Of a DNA stretch of 64,000 bases, positions 36,392 through 45,193 are shown piece by piece. The notes under the pieces are model-generated. The model searched no databases. It saw only the letters and a list, made by a program, of their open reading frames with translations, and was not told the origin of the DNA. Source of the DNA: Sinorhizobium garamanticum (GTDB lineage: Bacteria; Pseudomonadota; Alphaproteobacteria; Rhizobiales; Rhizobiaceae); contig NZ_CP120373.1 of NCBI RefSeq assembly GCF_029892065.1, positions 2,301,001 through 2,365,000 on the forward strand, written 5' to 3'. Numbering within the stretch: position 1 is the stretch's first letter; every line of letters starts with the position of its first letter. The translations under genes were made by a program, and so were the position numbers.

Positions 36392-36727
36392 TCAGGCCCT
36401 TCCGCTCGTCGGCAGCAGCATCAGCCCCATCGCGGCGATTCCGAGCAGCACGCCCGCCATCTGCGTCGTGCTCAGTTTCTCGCCGAAGAGTGTGAAGGCA
36501 ATGAGGTTGACGAGCACCAACTGCACAACGGCCGACAGCGAAATGGCGAGCCCCAGGCCTCCCTCGCGCATGAGCTTCACCATGATCAGGTTGCCGATCA
36601 CATAGAGCCCAAGAGCGAGCAGCAGCACGGGAATGCTGTTGCTGGAAACGTAGGCGCGCGATGCGGTCGCGCCGCCAAGGAAAATGAAAGTGGCAAGGAG
36701 AAGCCACAGAACGTAGGCGGGGTTCAT
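36392..36727 (-). CDS. Small DMT-type membrane transporter
   Basis: A 111-residue protein with four membrane segments, the size and layout of a half-size drug/metabolite transporter (EamA/SMR-like). The last segment is MAGVLLGIAAMGLMLLPTSG. It lies inside the ABC operon, overlapping the GNAT gene by four bases and ending two bases before the first permease, so it is almost certainly co-transcribed. It may export a metabolite or act as a dimeric subunit. Substrate unknown. Confidence 0.8.
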   Translation of the reverse strand: MNPAYVLWLLLATFIFLGGATASRAYVSSNSIPVLLLALGLYVIGNLIMVKLMREGGLGLAISLSAVVQLVLVNLIAFTLFGEKLSTTQMAGVLLGIAAMGLMLLPTSGRA

Positions 36728-37203
36728 GAGCGCTCACCTCCGGCGGCATGCCAGCGGTAGAGTATGTCGGGCAAACCTTCCTCGTTCTCGCCGTCCGTTC
36801 TCCCCACTGCGACGAAGCCTTCGCGCTCATAGAAGCGATGTGCGTCCGCGTTACGCTCGAAAGTCCACAGGTTGAGCTCGTCCGGTGCGCGTTTCTTTGC
36901 CTCGCGCAGCAGCCGGGCGCCGACACCGCCCCTTCGATGGCGTTCATCAACGTAGAGCGCCGTGACGTAGGCCTCCGGTGATTGGGCGAGAAAGCCAACG
37001 ACTTCACCCTCGCGGTCTGCAACGATGATCGCGCGGTCCGCGAAGACAGTTTCCCGGTAATGCCGCTCCACGTCGGTTGCAGCATGCACCCTCGGCATCC
37101 AAGCCGTAGCATCGATCCAGCGGTTGAGAATACCGGCACATGCCGTCATATCCGCGATGACTGCGTCCCGGCACGTGATGTTGGCGGAACAGCTACTCAT
37201 CAT
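36724..37203 (-). CDS. GNAT family N-acetyltransferase
   Basis: A 159-residue acetyltransferase. The acetyl-CoA-binding motif A is YVDERHRRGGVGARLLREAK (about residues 83-102), and motif B is LWTFERNADAHRFYEREGFV. Such enzymes acetylate amines of small molecules or proteins. Two adjacent ATGs occur at 37203 and 37200. The gene starts inside the ABC ATPase stop region (11-base overlap) and is coupled to it. Target unknown. Confidence 0.85.
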   Translation of the reverse strand: MMSSCSANITCRDAVIADMTACAGILNRWIDATAWMPRVHAATDVERHYRETVFADRAIIVADREGEVVGFLAQSPEAYVTALYVDERHRRGGVGARLLREAKKRAPDELNLWTFERNADAHRFYEREGFVAVGRTDGENEEGLPDILYRWHAAGGERS

Positions 37204-37984
37204 AGCTATGCCCCGCTCTCAAACCCTCGCGGACGCGGTGGGCGATTTCCAGGAACTCGGGCGTCTCACGGATGCCGAGCGGCCGCTCCCGCGGGAGAGT
37301 GGATTCGATGATGTCGGTCACGCGGCCCGGGCGCGGGCTCATGACGACGATCTTGGTCGAGAGGTAGACCGCCTCCGGAATCGAATGGGTGACGAAACAG
37401 ATCGTCTTGTTGGTGCGCGCCCAGAGCTTCAGAAGCTGCTCGTTCAGGTGATCGCGGACGATCTCGTCGAGGGCGCCGAACGGTTCGTCCATCAGCAGCA
37501 GATCGGCGTCGAAGGCAAGCGCGCGGGCGATCGAGGCGCGCTGCTGCATGCCGCCGGAAAGCTGCCAGGGATATTTCTTGCCGAAGCCCGAGAGGTTGAC
37601 GAGTTCGAGCGTGCGCTCGATCCGTGCTCTCCGCTCATCCTTCGAATAGCCCATGATTTCGAGCGGCAGGGCGATGTTTTTTTCGATCGTGCGCCAGGGG
37701 TAAAGTGCCGCCGCCTGGAAAACATAGCCGTAGGCGCGATGCCGGCGGGCTTGTTCCGGCGTCATGCCGTTGACCGTGATGGCGCCGGAGGTCGGTTTCT
37801 CGAGGTCGGCGATGACCCGCAGGAATGTCGTCTTGCCGCATCCGGACGGGCCGATGAAGGAAACGAAATCGCCCTTGACCACATCGAGGTTCACGCCCGT
37901 CAGCGCATTGACCGGCCCGTCACTGGTCTGGAACGTGAGGCCGAGATCCCGAGCCGAGACCACGGAGGCAGAATTGGATGTCAT
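37193..37984 (-). CDS. ABC transporter ATPase (SsuB/ThiZ family)
   Basis: A 263-residue ABC ATPase with Walker A GPSGCGKTT, the ABC signature LSGGMQQRASIARAL, Walker B LLLMDEPFGALDE and switch His in FVTHSIPEA. The frame is open 54 codons further upstream, but ATG at 37984 yields the standard length and the upstream part would overlap the divergent cupin gene. First gene of the operon ATPase-GNAT-DMT-permease-permease-binding protein. Confidence 0.92.
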   Translation of the reverse strand: MTSNSASVVSARDLGLTFQTSDGPVNALTGVNLDVVKGDFVSFIGPSGCGKTTFLRVIADLEKPTSGAITVNGMTPEQARRHRAYGYVFQAAALYPWRTIEKNIALPLEIMGYSKDERRARIERTLELVNLSGFGKKYPWQLSGGMQQRASIARALAFDADLLLMDEPFGALDEIVRDHLNEQLLKLWARTNKTICFVTHSIPEAVYLSTKIVVMSPRPGRVTDIIESTLPRERPLGIRETPEFLEIAHRVREGLRAGHSYDE

Positions 37985-38006
37985 GGGCGGATTCTCATTG
38001 TGGCTT

Positions 38007-38019
38007 GTCTGTGGCAGAC
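38007..38019. promoter_or_regulatory. Inverted repeat between divergent ATPase and cupin genes
   Basis: GTCTG-TGG-CAGAC, a perfect five-base inverted repeat, lies in the 112-base divergent promoter region. A candidate operator; the protein that binds is unknown, and it does not match the RutR-type sites elsewhere. Confidence 0.35.
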
Positions 38020-38096
38020 TGCTATCCGAACCTGCAACATGCAATGCCGCCGATGTCGTCTGTTGCGGTTTTTTCAGCGAATTCTGGAGAGCGTTC

Positions 38097-38510
38097 ATGT
38101 CTCGATCATCCAATTCTGGCTGTCGCGTGGTTCGTCCGGGTGACACCTATGCCGGCAAGCAAGGGCTCACCTATTTCGAGGGGATCGCCGCGGAAACGGT
38201 CGGCTCGAAGGGCATTTGCATGCATCTCCTGACGATCCCGCCTGGCGCGCGTGCCAAGGCGCATCTGCATGAAAGCCATGAGACCGCGATCTACATTCTT
38301 GCCGGCGAGGCCCATACCTGGTTCGGCGACCGGCTCGAAGAACATGTGATCGTCAAGGCGGGCGAGATGTTCTACATCCCGGCCGGCGTGCCGCACCTGC
38401 CCGCCAATCTCTCCGACAAACCCTGCTCGGCAGTGATCGCCCGGACAGATCCGAAGGAACAGGAAAGCGTCGTGCTGCTGCCCGAACTCGATGCGTTGGT
38501 ACCGGCCTAG
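38097..38510 (+). CDS. Cupin-domain protein
   Basis: A 137-residue single cupin. Motif 1 is HLHESHETAIYILAGEAHTWFG, with metal ligands His-x-His-x4-Glu, and motif 2 is AGEMFYIPAGVPHLPANL, with the fourth ligand His. It is probably a small metalloenzyme or sensor. ATG at 38097 is chosen from CTGGAGAG (38083-38090); upstream in-frame codons lie over the ATPase gene. It diverges from the ABC operon and converges with hydA (58-base gap). Confidence 0.85.
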   Translation: MSRSSNSGCRVVRPGDTYAGKQGLTYFEGIAAETVGSKGICMHLLTIPPGARAKAHLHESHETAIYILAGEAHTWFGDRLEEHVIVKAGEMFYIPAGVPHLPANLSDKPCSAVIARTDPKEQESVVLLPELDALVPA

Positions 38511-38568
38511 CGCTCCGAAAAGCGACCTTGCCCGAGAAATGTATGACGGATGCGGCATATGGAGTGCG

Positions 38569-40023
38569 TCAAACCCCGCTTGCCGGGATGCCGGTGCGCT
38601 GTACGGCCCGCGGCGCCGTCACTTCCTTCCATGTGGTCAAGGCCGTGCTGACAGCGGGGAAGGGATCGCGCTTGACGAATTCTCCGTGGCCTTCCTGCGT
38701 CTTCACCGTGCCTTCCTCAATCGAAACGACACCGCGGCTGAGCGTGAAGCGAGGTAGTCCCGTCACGGTCTTGCCCTCGAAGACGTTGTAGTCGATCGAC
38801 GATTGCTGGGTCTTGGACGAGATCGTCTTCGAGCGCTTCGGATCCCAGACGACTAGGTCGGCATCGCTACCCACCAGGATCGCGCCCTTCTTCGGATAGA
38901 TGTTGAGGATCTTGGCGATGTTGGTCGAGGTGACCGCGACGAATTCGTTCATGGTGATGCGACCGGTGGCGACGCCGTGGGTCCACAGCATCGGCATCCG
39001 GTCTTCGAGACCACCGGTGCCGTTCGGGATCTTGGTGAAATCACCGACGCCGAAGCGTTTCTGCGCCGTCGTGAAGGCGCAATGGTCTGTCGCCACCACC
39101 TGAAGCGAGCCTGAGGCAAGCCCGGCCCAGAGGCTGTCCTGATGCTGCTTGTTACGGAAGGGCGGTGACATCACCCGACGTGCCGCGTGGTCCCAATCCT
39201 TGTTGAAATATTCGCTTTCATCGAGCGTCAGGTGCTGGATCAGCGGCTCGCCGAAGACGCGCATGCCCTTGGCGCGGGCGCGCCGGATCGCCTCGTGCGC
39301 CTGCTCGCAGGAGGTGTGGACGATGTAGACCGGACAGCCGGCCATGTCGGCGATCATGATCGCGCGGTTGGTTGCCTCGCCTTCGACTTCGGCCGGCCGA
39401 GAATAGGCGTGGGCCTCGGGGCCGTTGTTGCCTTCGGCGAGCAGCTTCGCCTGCAACTGAGCTACGACGTCGCCGTTTTCGGCGTGGACAAGCGGCAGGG
39501 CACCAAGCCCGGCGCAGCGCTGGAACGAGGAGAACATCTCGTCGTCATCCACCATCAGTGCGCCCTTATAGGCCATGAAGTGCTTGAAGGTGTTGATGCC
39601 CTTGTCCTTGACGATCGTCTCCATCTCGTTGAAGACCTGCTCACCCCACCAGGTGATCGCCATGTGGAAGGAATAGTCGCAATTGGCGCGTGTCGACTTG
39701 TTGTCCCACATGGTGAGCGCTTCCAAGAGCGACTGACCGGGCGAGGGGAGCGCGAAATCGACGACCATGGTCGTGCCGCCTGCGAGTGCCGCACGTGTGC
39801 CGCTTTCGAAATCGTCCGAGGAATAGGTGCCCATGAAGGGCATTTCGAGGTGGGTGTGCGGGTCGATGCCGCCGGGCATGACAAAGCAGCCGGTCGCATC
39901 CAGCGTCTCGGTGCCGGAGAGGTTCGGACCGATCTCGACGATCTTGCCGCCCTCGACCTTGACGTCGGCCTTGTAGGTGAGGTCAGCCGTGACGATGGTT
40001 CCACCCTTGATCACAGTGCTCAT
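38569..40023 (-). CDS. hydA: Dihydropyrimidinase / D-hydantoinase
   Basis: A 484-residue amidohydrolase. Binuclear zinc ligands are visible in DPHTHLEMPF (near residue 60), the carbamylated Lys in FKHFMAYKGAL (near 150), His in IVHTSCEQ and Asp in ATDHCAF. It opens the ring of 5,6-dihydrouracil or dihydrothymine to N-carbamoyl-beta-amino acids, the second step of reductive pyrimidine breakdown. The frame is open 67 codons further upstream; ATG at 40023 (MSTVIKGGTIVTAD) matches the family start. It follows hyuC on the same strand, with a terminator-like hairpin between. Confidence 0.94.
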   Translation of the reverse strand: MSTVIKGGTIVTADLTYKADVKVEGGKIVEIGPNLSGTETLDATGCFVMPGGIDPHTHLEMPFMGTYSSDDFESGTRAALAGGTTMVVDFALPSPGQSLLEALTMWDNKSTRANCDYSFHMAITWWGEQVFNEMETIVKDKGINTFKHFMAYKGALMVDDDEMFSSFQRCAGLGALPLVHAENGDVVAQLQAKLLAEGNNGPEAHAYSRPAEVEGEATNRAIMIADMAGCPVYIVHTSCEQAHEAIRRARAKGMRVFGEPLIQHLTLDESEYFNKDWDHAARRVMSPPFRNKQHQDSLWAGLASGSLQVVATDHCAFTTAQKRFGVGDFTKIPNGTGGLEDRMPMLWTHGVATGRITMNEFVAVTSTNIAKILNIYPKKGAILVGSDADLVVWDPKRSKTISSKTQQSSIDYNVFEGKTVTGLPRFTLSRGVVSIEEGTVKTQEGHGEFVKRDPFPAVSTALTTWKEVTAPRAVQRTGIPASGV

Positions 40024-40070
40024 TGCTCGTGTTCCCTTGCGATTGTGTTTCGGCCGCCTGAAGCGCCAAG

Positions 40071-40098
40071 AAAAAGGGCGGAACCGTCGTCCCGCCCA
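40071..40098 (-). terminator. Terminator-like hairpin between hyuC and hydA
   Basis: On the minus strand GGGCGGGA and TTCCGCCC pair (one wobble) and are followed by TTTTT. It lies six bases after the hyuC stop, so hydA is expressed by partial read-through or from its own promoter within 40024-40070. Confidence 0.7.
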
Positions 40099-40103
40099 CA
40101 CTG

Positions 40104-41354
40104 TCACTTTACGATTTCGGCCGTTTCGATCACGGCGCGGAAGAGGACATCGGCCCCCGCGGAGGCCCACTCCTTGGAGATGTCTTCCGCCTCGTTGTGG
40201 CTGAGGCCGCCGACGCAGGGGCACATGATCATCGTGGTCGGCGCGACCTTCGCGGCCCAGCAGGCATCATGGCCGGCGCCCGAGATGAGATTCATGTGGC
40301 TGTAGCCGAGCTTCTCCGCGGCGCCGCGCACTGTCGCGACCAGTTTAGGATCGAAGGTCACGGGATCGAAATGGCCGACCGCCTCGATCGAACAGCCGAC
40401 ACCCAGCGCCTCAGCGATCTTCGGCGCTTTGGCCTCGATCCGCGCGCGCATGCCGTCGAGCTTGGCCTGGTCGGGCGAACGGATGTCGATCGTGAAGACG
40501 ACCTTGCCCGGCAGCACATTGCGCGAATTGGGTGAGAAGAACACCTGACCGACGCCGCCGACCGCGCCCGGCTGGTTTTCCATGGCAACATTCTGGACCA
40601 TTTCCAAGATCCGCGCCATGGCGAGGCCGGCATTGAGGCGCATATTCATCGGCGTCGATCCGGTGTGCGCCTCCCGGCCCGTGAGCGTGACTTCCAGCCA
40701 CCACAGGCCCTGACAGTGCGTGACGACGCCGATCTGCTTGTTCTCGGCCTCAAGGATCGGTCCCTGTTCGATGTGATATTCGAAATAGGCGTGCATCTTG
40801 CGCGCGCCAACTTCCTCGTTGCCGAGCCAGCCGATGCGCTTCAGTTCGTCGCCGAAAGTCTTGCCCTCGGGATCCTTGCGGGCATAGGCGTAATCAAGTG
40901 TGAGAGCGCCGGCAAAGACGCCGGAGGCGATCATCGCAGGGGCGAAACGCGCACCCTCTTCATTGGTCCAGTTCGTCACCACGATCGGATGCTTGGTGCG
41001 GATGCCGAGATCGTTCATCGTGCGGACGACCTCGAGCCCACTTAGTACGCCGAGCACGCCGTCGAATTTGCCGCCGGTCGGCTGCGTGTCGAGATGGGAG
41101 CCGATATGCACGGGCAGGGCGTCTGGATCGGTGCCGGGGCGCGTGAAAAACATGGTCCCCATCTTGTCGACGCCCATGGTAAGGCCCGCCGCCTCGCACC
41201 AGGACTGGAAAAGCCGACGAGCCTCGCCGTCTTCGTCCGTCAATGTCTGGCGATTGTTGCCACCGGCGACGCCGGGGCCGATCTTTGCCATATCCATCAA
41301 CGAATCCCACAGGCGGTCAGCGTTGACGCGCATGTTCTCGCCAGGTGCTGCCAT
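40104..41354 (-). CDS. hyuC: N-carbamoyl-beta-alanine amidohydrolase (beta-ureidopropionase)
   Basis: A 416-residue Zn-dependent amidase of the M20/ArgE-related family. Metal-site motifs are HIGSHLDTQPTGGKFDG, TNEEGARF and the C-terminal GGLSHNEAEDISKEW. It hydrolyses N-carbamoyl-beta-alanine to beta-alanine, CO2 and ammonia, the third step of reductive pyrimidine catabolism; related enzymes also take N-carbamoyl-L-amino acids. ATG at 41354 with GAGGAGGA just upstream is chosen; the open frame extends another 391 codons only because the upstream DNA lacks stops. It diverges from the RutR-type regulator. Confidence 0.93.
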   Translation of the reverse strand: MAAPGENMRVNADRLWDSLMDMAKIGPGVAGGNNRQTLTDEDGEARRLFQSWCEAAGLTMGVDKMGTMFFTRPGTDPDALPVHIGSHLDTQPTGGKFDGVLGVLSGLEVVRTMNDLGIRTKHPIVVTNWTNEEGARFAPAMIASGVFAGALTLDYAYARKDPEGKTFGDELKRIGWLGNEEVGARKMHAYFEYHIEQGPILEAENKQIGVVTHCQGLWWLEVTLTGREAHTGSTPMNMRLNAGLAMARILEMVQNVAMENQPGAVGGVGQVFFSPNSRNVLPGKVVFTIDIRSPDQAKLDGMRARIEAKAPKIAEALGVGCSIEAVGHFDPVTFDPKLVATVRGAAEKLGYSHMNLISGAGHDACWAAKVAPTTMIMCPCVGGLSHNEAEDISKEWASAGADVLFRAVIETAEIVK

Positions 41355-41400
41355 GGCGTCCTCCTCGTTTTTCGGTTTGCCCCTTGCGGCGCAGCCCTCA

Positions 41401-41416
41401 TGTTCCCGCCGGTCAA
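41401..41416. promoter_or_regulatory. Possible second RutR half-site near hyuC
   Basis: CCGGTCAA (41409-41416) matches the right half of the TTGACCA-N2-TGGTCAA consensus, but the left half is poor. It is nearer the hyuC start than the main site. Confidence 0.3.
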
Positions 41417-41482
41417 ATCTAGGCTTTGTTTTTTGGTGCCTTTCGATCAGCCGTTGCCTTTGTCGGCAAACTGGCTGATAAT

Positions 41483-41498
41483 TTGACCGGTTGGTAAA
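41483..41498. promoter_or_regulatory. RutR-type operator between hyuC and the TetR gene
   Basis: TTGACCGGTTGGTAAA matches the E. coli RutR consensus TTGACCA-N2-TGGTCAA at 12 of 14 defined positions. It is 13/16 identical to a site in front of preT (49041-49056). Confidence 0.65.
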
Positions 41499-41660
41499 CA
41501 TTACAACTTCCGTGGCGGCACTCAAGCCGGAAAAACAAAAAATCGGAGTTGTTGCCCAAAAAGATGGCGCGTCCGAATTTTGGGCAATTCGAGGTGCTGC
41601 AACGATTTTGTGCGTCTGCGCGCGAGTGTCGTTGTGCGCAAGCAGCGGGCAGGGGGCAAG

Positions 41661-42332
41661 ATGGTACTTCCAAGAGCGGCCAAGACCCAGAGGCGTACAC
41701 GCATCCAGGAGGAGAAGGAGGAGCAGATCCTCGAGGCGGCGCTGGAGGTCTTTTCTGCCCATGGCTTTCGCGGCTCGACCATCGATCAGATCGCCGAAGT
41801 GGCGGGCATGTCGAAGCCGAATCTGCTCTATTATTTCCGCACCAAGGAGGCGATGCATCGCGCGCTGATCGACCGCGTGCTCGACACCTGGCTCGATCCG
41901 CTCCGCGAGTTCAACGCCGAGGGAAACCCGGTCGCCGAAATCCGCAGCTACATCCGGCGGAAGCTGGAAATGGCGCGCGATTTCCCGCGTGAAAGCCGGC
42001 TGTTCGCCAATGAGGTGCTGCAGGGCGCGCCGCACATAGAGGACGAGTTGAAAGGCCCGCTGAAGGAGCTCGTCGACGAGAAGGCCGAGGTCATCCGCGC
42101 ATGGGCAAAGGCCGGCAAGATCGCCAAGTGCGATCCCTATCACCTGATCTTCGCAATCTGGTCGACGACGCAACACTACGCCGACTTCGATGTGCAGGTC
42201 CGTGCCGTGCTCGGCCAGGAGAATGCCGGCGACGGGCGCTTCGAGGATGCCGCACGCTTTCTTGAGCGACTGTTCGTCGACGGCCTGCAGGTCCGCGAGC
42301 AACCGTCGTCGGATTACACTGAGGAGGCATAA
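41661..42332 (+). CDS. rutR: TetR-family regulator of pyrimidine catabolism (RutR type)
   Basis: A 223-residue TetR repressor. The helix-turn-helix lies in FRGSTIDQIAEVAGMSKPNLLYYF (about residues 37-60), with the RutR-like neighbourhood KEAMHRALIDRVLDTWLDPL. The C-terminal ligand domain resembles RutR, which releases DNA on binding uracil or thymine. ATG at 41661 is chosen from AGGGGGCAAG just before it. It diverges from hyuC with a RutR-type palindrome in between. Confidence 0.87.
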   Translation: MVLPRAAKTQRRTRIQEEKEEQILEAALEVFSAHGFRGSTIDQIAEVAGMSKPNLLYYFRTKEAMHRALIDRVLDTWLDPLREFNAEGNPVAEIRSYIRRKLEMARDFPRESRLFANEVLQGAPHIEDELKGPLKELVDEKAEVIRAWAKAGKIAKCDPYHLIFAIWSTTQHYADFDVQVRAVLGQENAGDGRFEDAARFLERLFVDGLQVREQPSSDYTEEA

Positions 42333-42360
42333 GTCCTCTCGATCGAACCCTGAGGGGCGG

Positions 42361-44034
42361 TTAACTCGGCGCCGGCAGCACTTCGGAAAGCTGCGTGGCG
42401 CTGCCGAGGATCCAGGTCTCAAGCGTCGCCTGCCGGCCGCGCAGGCCAATGTCGAGGCGTATGTTGCCTTCGAGGTTGAGGCCGGCGCGACGGACGAGTT
42501 CGACCGAAACCGCGAGTTCGGCATCATGCTCCTTCGCCAGCCCTTCGAGTCGACTCGCGATGTTGATCGTATCGCCGACCGCCGTCAGCGAGGTCGCCCG
42601 GCCATAGCCCATCTCGCCGATGATCGCCGGGCCTGCGTGCAGGCCGATCGCCAGTCGCAGCGGTTGTTCAAGTTCGCCGTAGAATGTCTGATTGAGAGCC
42701 TGGATTCCCTTGGACAAACGGACTGCGGCCGACAGTGACTGAAGGCATGCTTCCTGGAACGGGGTCTTCAGCCCGAAGATCGCGAGTGCACCGTCGCCGA
42801 TGAACTTGTCGATCACGCCGCCCGAGCTTTCGACCGCTTCGCCGACCATCTCGAAGTAGCGGTTGAGCAGGAACACCGTATCGAAAGGCAGTCTGTGTTC
42901 GGCGATGCGGGTGAAATCACGCAGATCGCAGAAGAGCACGGCGATCCGGCGCTCGCGGCCCTCGCCGTCCTGCTGGGCGAGTTGCTTCTTTATCCCCAGG
43001 CTGTCGGTATCGAGAATGGGGACCACGGTGACGCTGTGAACCGGCCGGAACTGGCAGGCAAGCCGCACATTTTCCGGCGCGCCGATCCGGGTCAACGTCG
43101 CCCGTTCGGCGGCCTCCGGTCCCGGTTGACCCTCCAGGCCCTGGATCACGCGGACCCGGCAGGTCGAGCAGCGGCCACGTCCGCCGCAGACCGAGACATG
43201 GGGAACACCGGCGGCGCGGCTTGCCTCCAGCACGCTGAAACCAAGGCCGACGGACGCGACACGGCCGTCGGGATAACGGACGCGGATGCGCCCGCGCTTC
43301 GGCAGCGCGCGAAGGGCGAAAGTACCGGCGATCAGGCCACCGAAACCGGCGTAGAGAGCCAAGCGGATATTTTCCATGAGCGTCGCATCGACCCGCGGTT
43401 TCTGACTGACGTAAGCCGTGTCGCCATAGCCGCCATGTTCCGTATAGACGCGCTCAAGCGATCGCGCCCCATTGACGAAACCGAGCAGCGCGAAGATCGG
43501 GACGAGCAGCGCAACCGTGTAGAGCAGGATCTCATAACGCGGAAACCAAGCTCGACCGCGCATCCAGAACCAGGCGCCGAGACATCCATGGCCCCAGGCG
43601 AGGAGAAGCGCCGCCGTTTGCCGGGTGGTGTTGATGGAACTCGACCAGAGCGTTCGGAGGATTTCGGGATAAGTCGCTTCGATCCCGGAGAAGATCGGTT
43701 CCACCCGGGCGGCGACCACATGCGCCATCAACATAAACGGCAAGATGAGACCGAAGACGATTTTGAACGCCTCGCGGGCGGGCATTCTGAGCGTCTGCCG
43801 CCGGTAGAGGCTGTCGAGCGCTATCATGAAATGCAGGAGCAATGCGCCGTAGAGCAGTATTGTCCCGGGTACGCTGTGCCAAAGGAGATTGAACGTCCGC
43901 CTGCCGGCTTCCATGGCGTCGATGGAGATCAGGCCGAGGGAATGATTGAAGAAATGGCAGAGGATGAATGTGCCGAGCACCGCCCCCGAGACCAGATGTG
44001 TCTTCTTGCGTGCGCTGGTGGAAAAAATCGTCAA
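42361..44034 (-). CDS. cyaC: Membrane-anchored adenylate cyclase with 2Fe-2S domain (CyaC type)
   Basis: A 557-residue protein in three parts. Residues 10-245 hold about six membrane segments with several buried histidines (His27, 31, 53, 68, 105, 149), like the diheme cytochrome b anchor of succinate dehydrogenase. Residues 248-342 are a ferredoxin domain with Cys283, Cys289, Cys292 and Cys327 in the C-x5-C-x2-C...C pattern. Residues 360-550 form a class III nucleotide cyclase, with metal-binding Asp370 and Asp414. I recall an S. meliloti CyaC described as a redox-controlled cyclase with a quinone-responsive diheme anchor; this protein has the same layout. It is convergent with rutR. Confidence 0.9.
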   Translation of the reverse strand: MTIFSTSARKKTHLVSGAVLGTFILCHFFNHSLGLISIDAMEAGRRTFNLLWHSVPGTILLYGALLLHFMIALDSLYRRQTLRMPAREAFKIVFGLILPFMLMAHVVAARVEPIFSGIEATYPEILRTLWSSSINTTRQTAALLLAWGHGCLGAWFWMRGRAWFPRYEILLYTVALLVPIFALLGFVNGARSLERVYTEHGGYGDTAYVSQKPRVDATLMENIRLALYAGFGGLIAGTFALRALPKRGRIRVRYPDGRVASVGLGFSVLEASRAAGVPHVSVCGGRGRCSTCRVRVIQGLEGQPGPEAAERATLTRIGAPENVRLACQFRPVHSVTVVPILDTDSLGIKKQLAQQDGEGRERRIAVLFCDLRDFTRIAEHRLPFDTVFLLNRYFEMVGEAVESSGGVIDKFIGDGALAIFGLKTPFQEACLQSLSAAVRLSKGIQALNQTFYGELEQPLRLAIGLHAGPAIIGEMGYGRATSLTAVGDTINIASRLEGLAKEHDAELAVSVELVRRAGLNLEGNIRLDIGLRGRQATLETWILGSATQLSEVLPAPS

Positions 44035-44187
44035 GCACTCTGCCCGGTATTTGCCGGCTCTGGCCGGCCATTGCTGATGCGGTTCTTATTAACCAGATCG
44101 CGGATACCGACAACTTACGTTTTCGACACAAACTGTTTCGTTTTCGTGACTTGTGCCGTGTCATTGGCGTTCGACCGGCTCCAGATC

Positions 44188-45087
44188 CTATTCCATGATG
44201 CGGGGTAGCCGCTCCGCGAGTTTATCGATCACCACCCGGAGTTTTGGCAGCATAAGCTGTGTTTGCGGCCAGACCGCGTAAGCCCTGAAGATTAGACCGG
44301 GTCGATCCGTAAGCACCCGCACGAGTTGGCCGCGCTGCACGCGGTCGCGCACCAGCCAGCATGGCAGCCAGGCAAGGCCGAGGCCATCGGCAGCGGCATC
44401 GGCGATCGCGGCAAGATCGTCCAGCCGCAAACGAGTCTTCGGCGTCACGTCTTCGGTCGTATTCCCCTTGACTGGAAAGGACCACGGGCGCTGGTGTCCG
44501 CTCCGCGCGTAGACAACGGCATCATGCATGGCGAGGTCACCGAGGCTTGTCGGTGTGCCGTGTGCTTCGAGATAGGCGGGCGCCGCGCAGACCGTCATGC
44601 GCTGATCGGCGATCGCGCGTGCCATGAGGCCCGGGTCAGTGCCCGCGGAACCGTTGCGGATGGCGAGATCGAAACCCTCGTCGAGGAGATCGACAACGCG
44701 GTCGTTGAAGGAAAGATCGAACTCCAGACGCGGATGCGCACGAAGCAGGTCGTGCAGTAGCGGTGCCACGCATTGGCGGCCGAAGAGGACAGGCATCGAA
44801 ATACGCAGCCGGCCGCGAATTTCCTGCTTGCCGGATTCAAGTACAGCCTCAGCGTTCCGGACTTCGTCAAGCGCCTTCAGGCAGCTCCGGTAGAAGAGCT
44901 GGCCCTCGTCCGTCAAGCTCTGCGTCCGGGTGGTGCGATGAAAGAGACGCACGCCGAGCCGCTGCTCGAGCCGTGCCACCGTCTTGCCGACGGCGGAGCG
45001 GGAAAGGTTCAGCCGCTCAGCGGCGGCCGAGAAACCGCCGGCATCGGCGACCTCCACAAATACGGAAATACCGTTCAGCCTTTCCAC
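44188..45087 (-). CDS. LysR-family transcriptional regulator
   Basis: A 299-residue LysR protein with N-terminal winged helix (GGFSAAAERLNLSRSAVGKTV, residues about 16-36) and a periplasmic-binding-protein-like effector domain (about 90-295). It diverges from an NAD(P)-dependent oxidoreductase and is the likely regulator of it; the 106-base gap holds both promoters. The inducer is unknown. Confidence 0.88.
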   Translation of the reverse strand: MERLNGISVFVEVADAGGFSAAAERLNLSRSAVGKTVARLEQRLGVRLFHRTTRTQSLTDEGQLFYRSCLKALDEVRNAEAVLESGKQEIRGRLRISMPVLFGRQCVAPLLHDLLRAHPRLEFDLSFNDRVVDLLDEGFDLAIRNGSAGTDPGLMARAIADQRMTVCAAPAYLEAHGTPTSLGDLAMHDAVVYARSGHQRPWSFPVKGNTTEDVTPKTRLRLDDLAAIADAAADGLGLAWLPCWLVRDRVQRGQLVRVLTDRPGLIFRAYAVWPQTQLMLPKLRVVIDKLAERLPRIME

Positions 45088-45193
45088 GCGATTGTATCCA
45101 TCTGAGAACCAATAATGGGAAATCTTATCGCGACTGGCGATGTGAATTCAACACTATGCTCGTCCCATCACTCTTCACGTGAAAGGAATGATC

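Noticed and set aside
38007..38019. RutR site in front of the ABC transporter operon
   Set aside because: GTCTG-TGG-CAGAC is an inverted repeat but does not match the TTGACC-type sites, so it is listed only as an unassigned operator candidate.
41355..42527. N-terminal extension of hyuC by almost 400 codons across the rutR gene
   Set aside because: No stop occurs by chance, but the extension overlaps the divergent regulator and its operator. The ATG at 41354 has a strong ribosome site and the family length.
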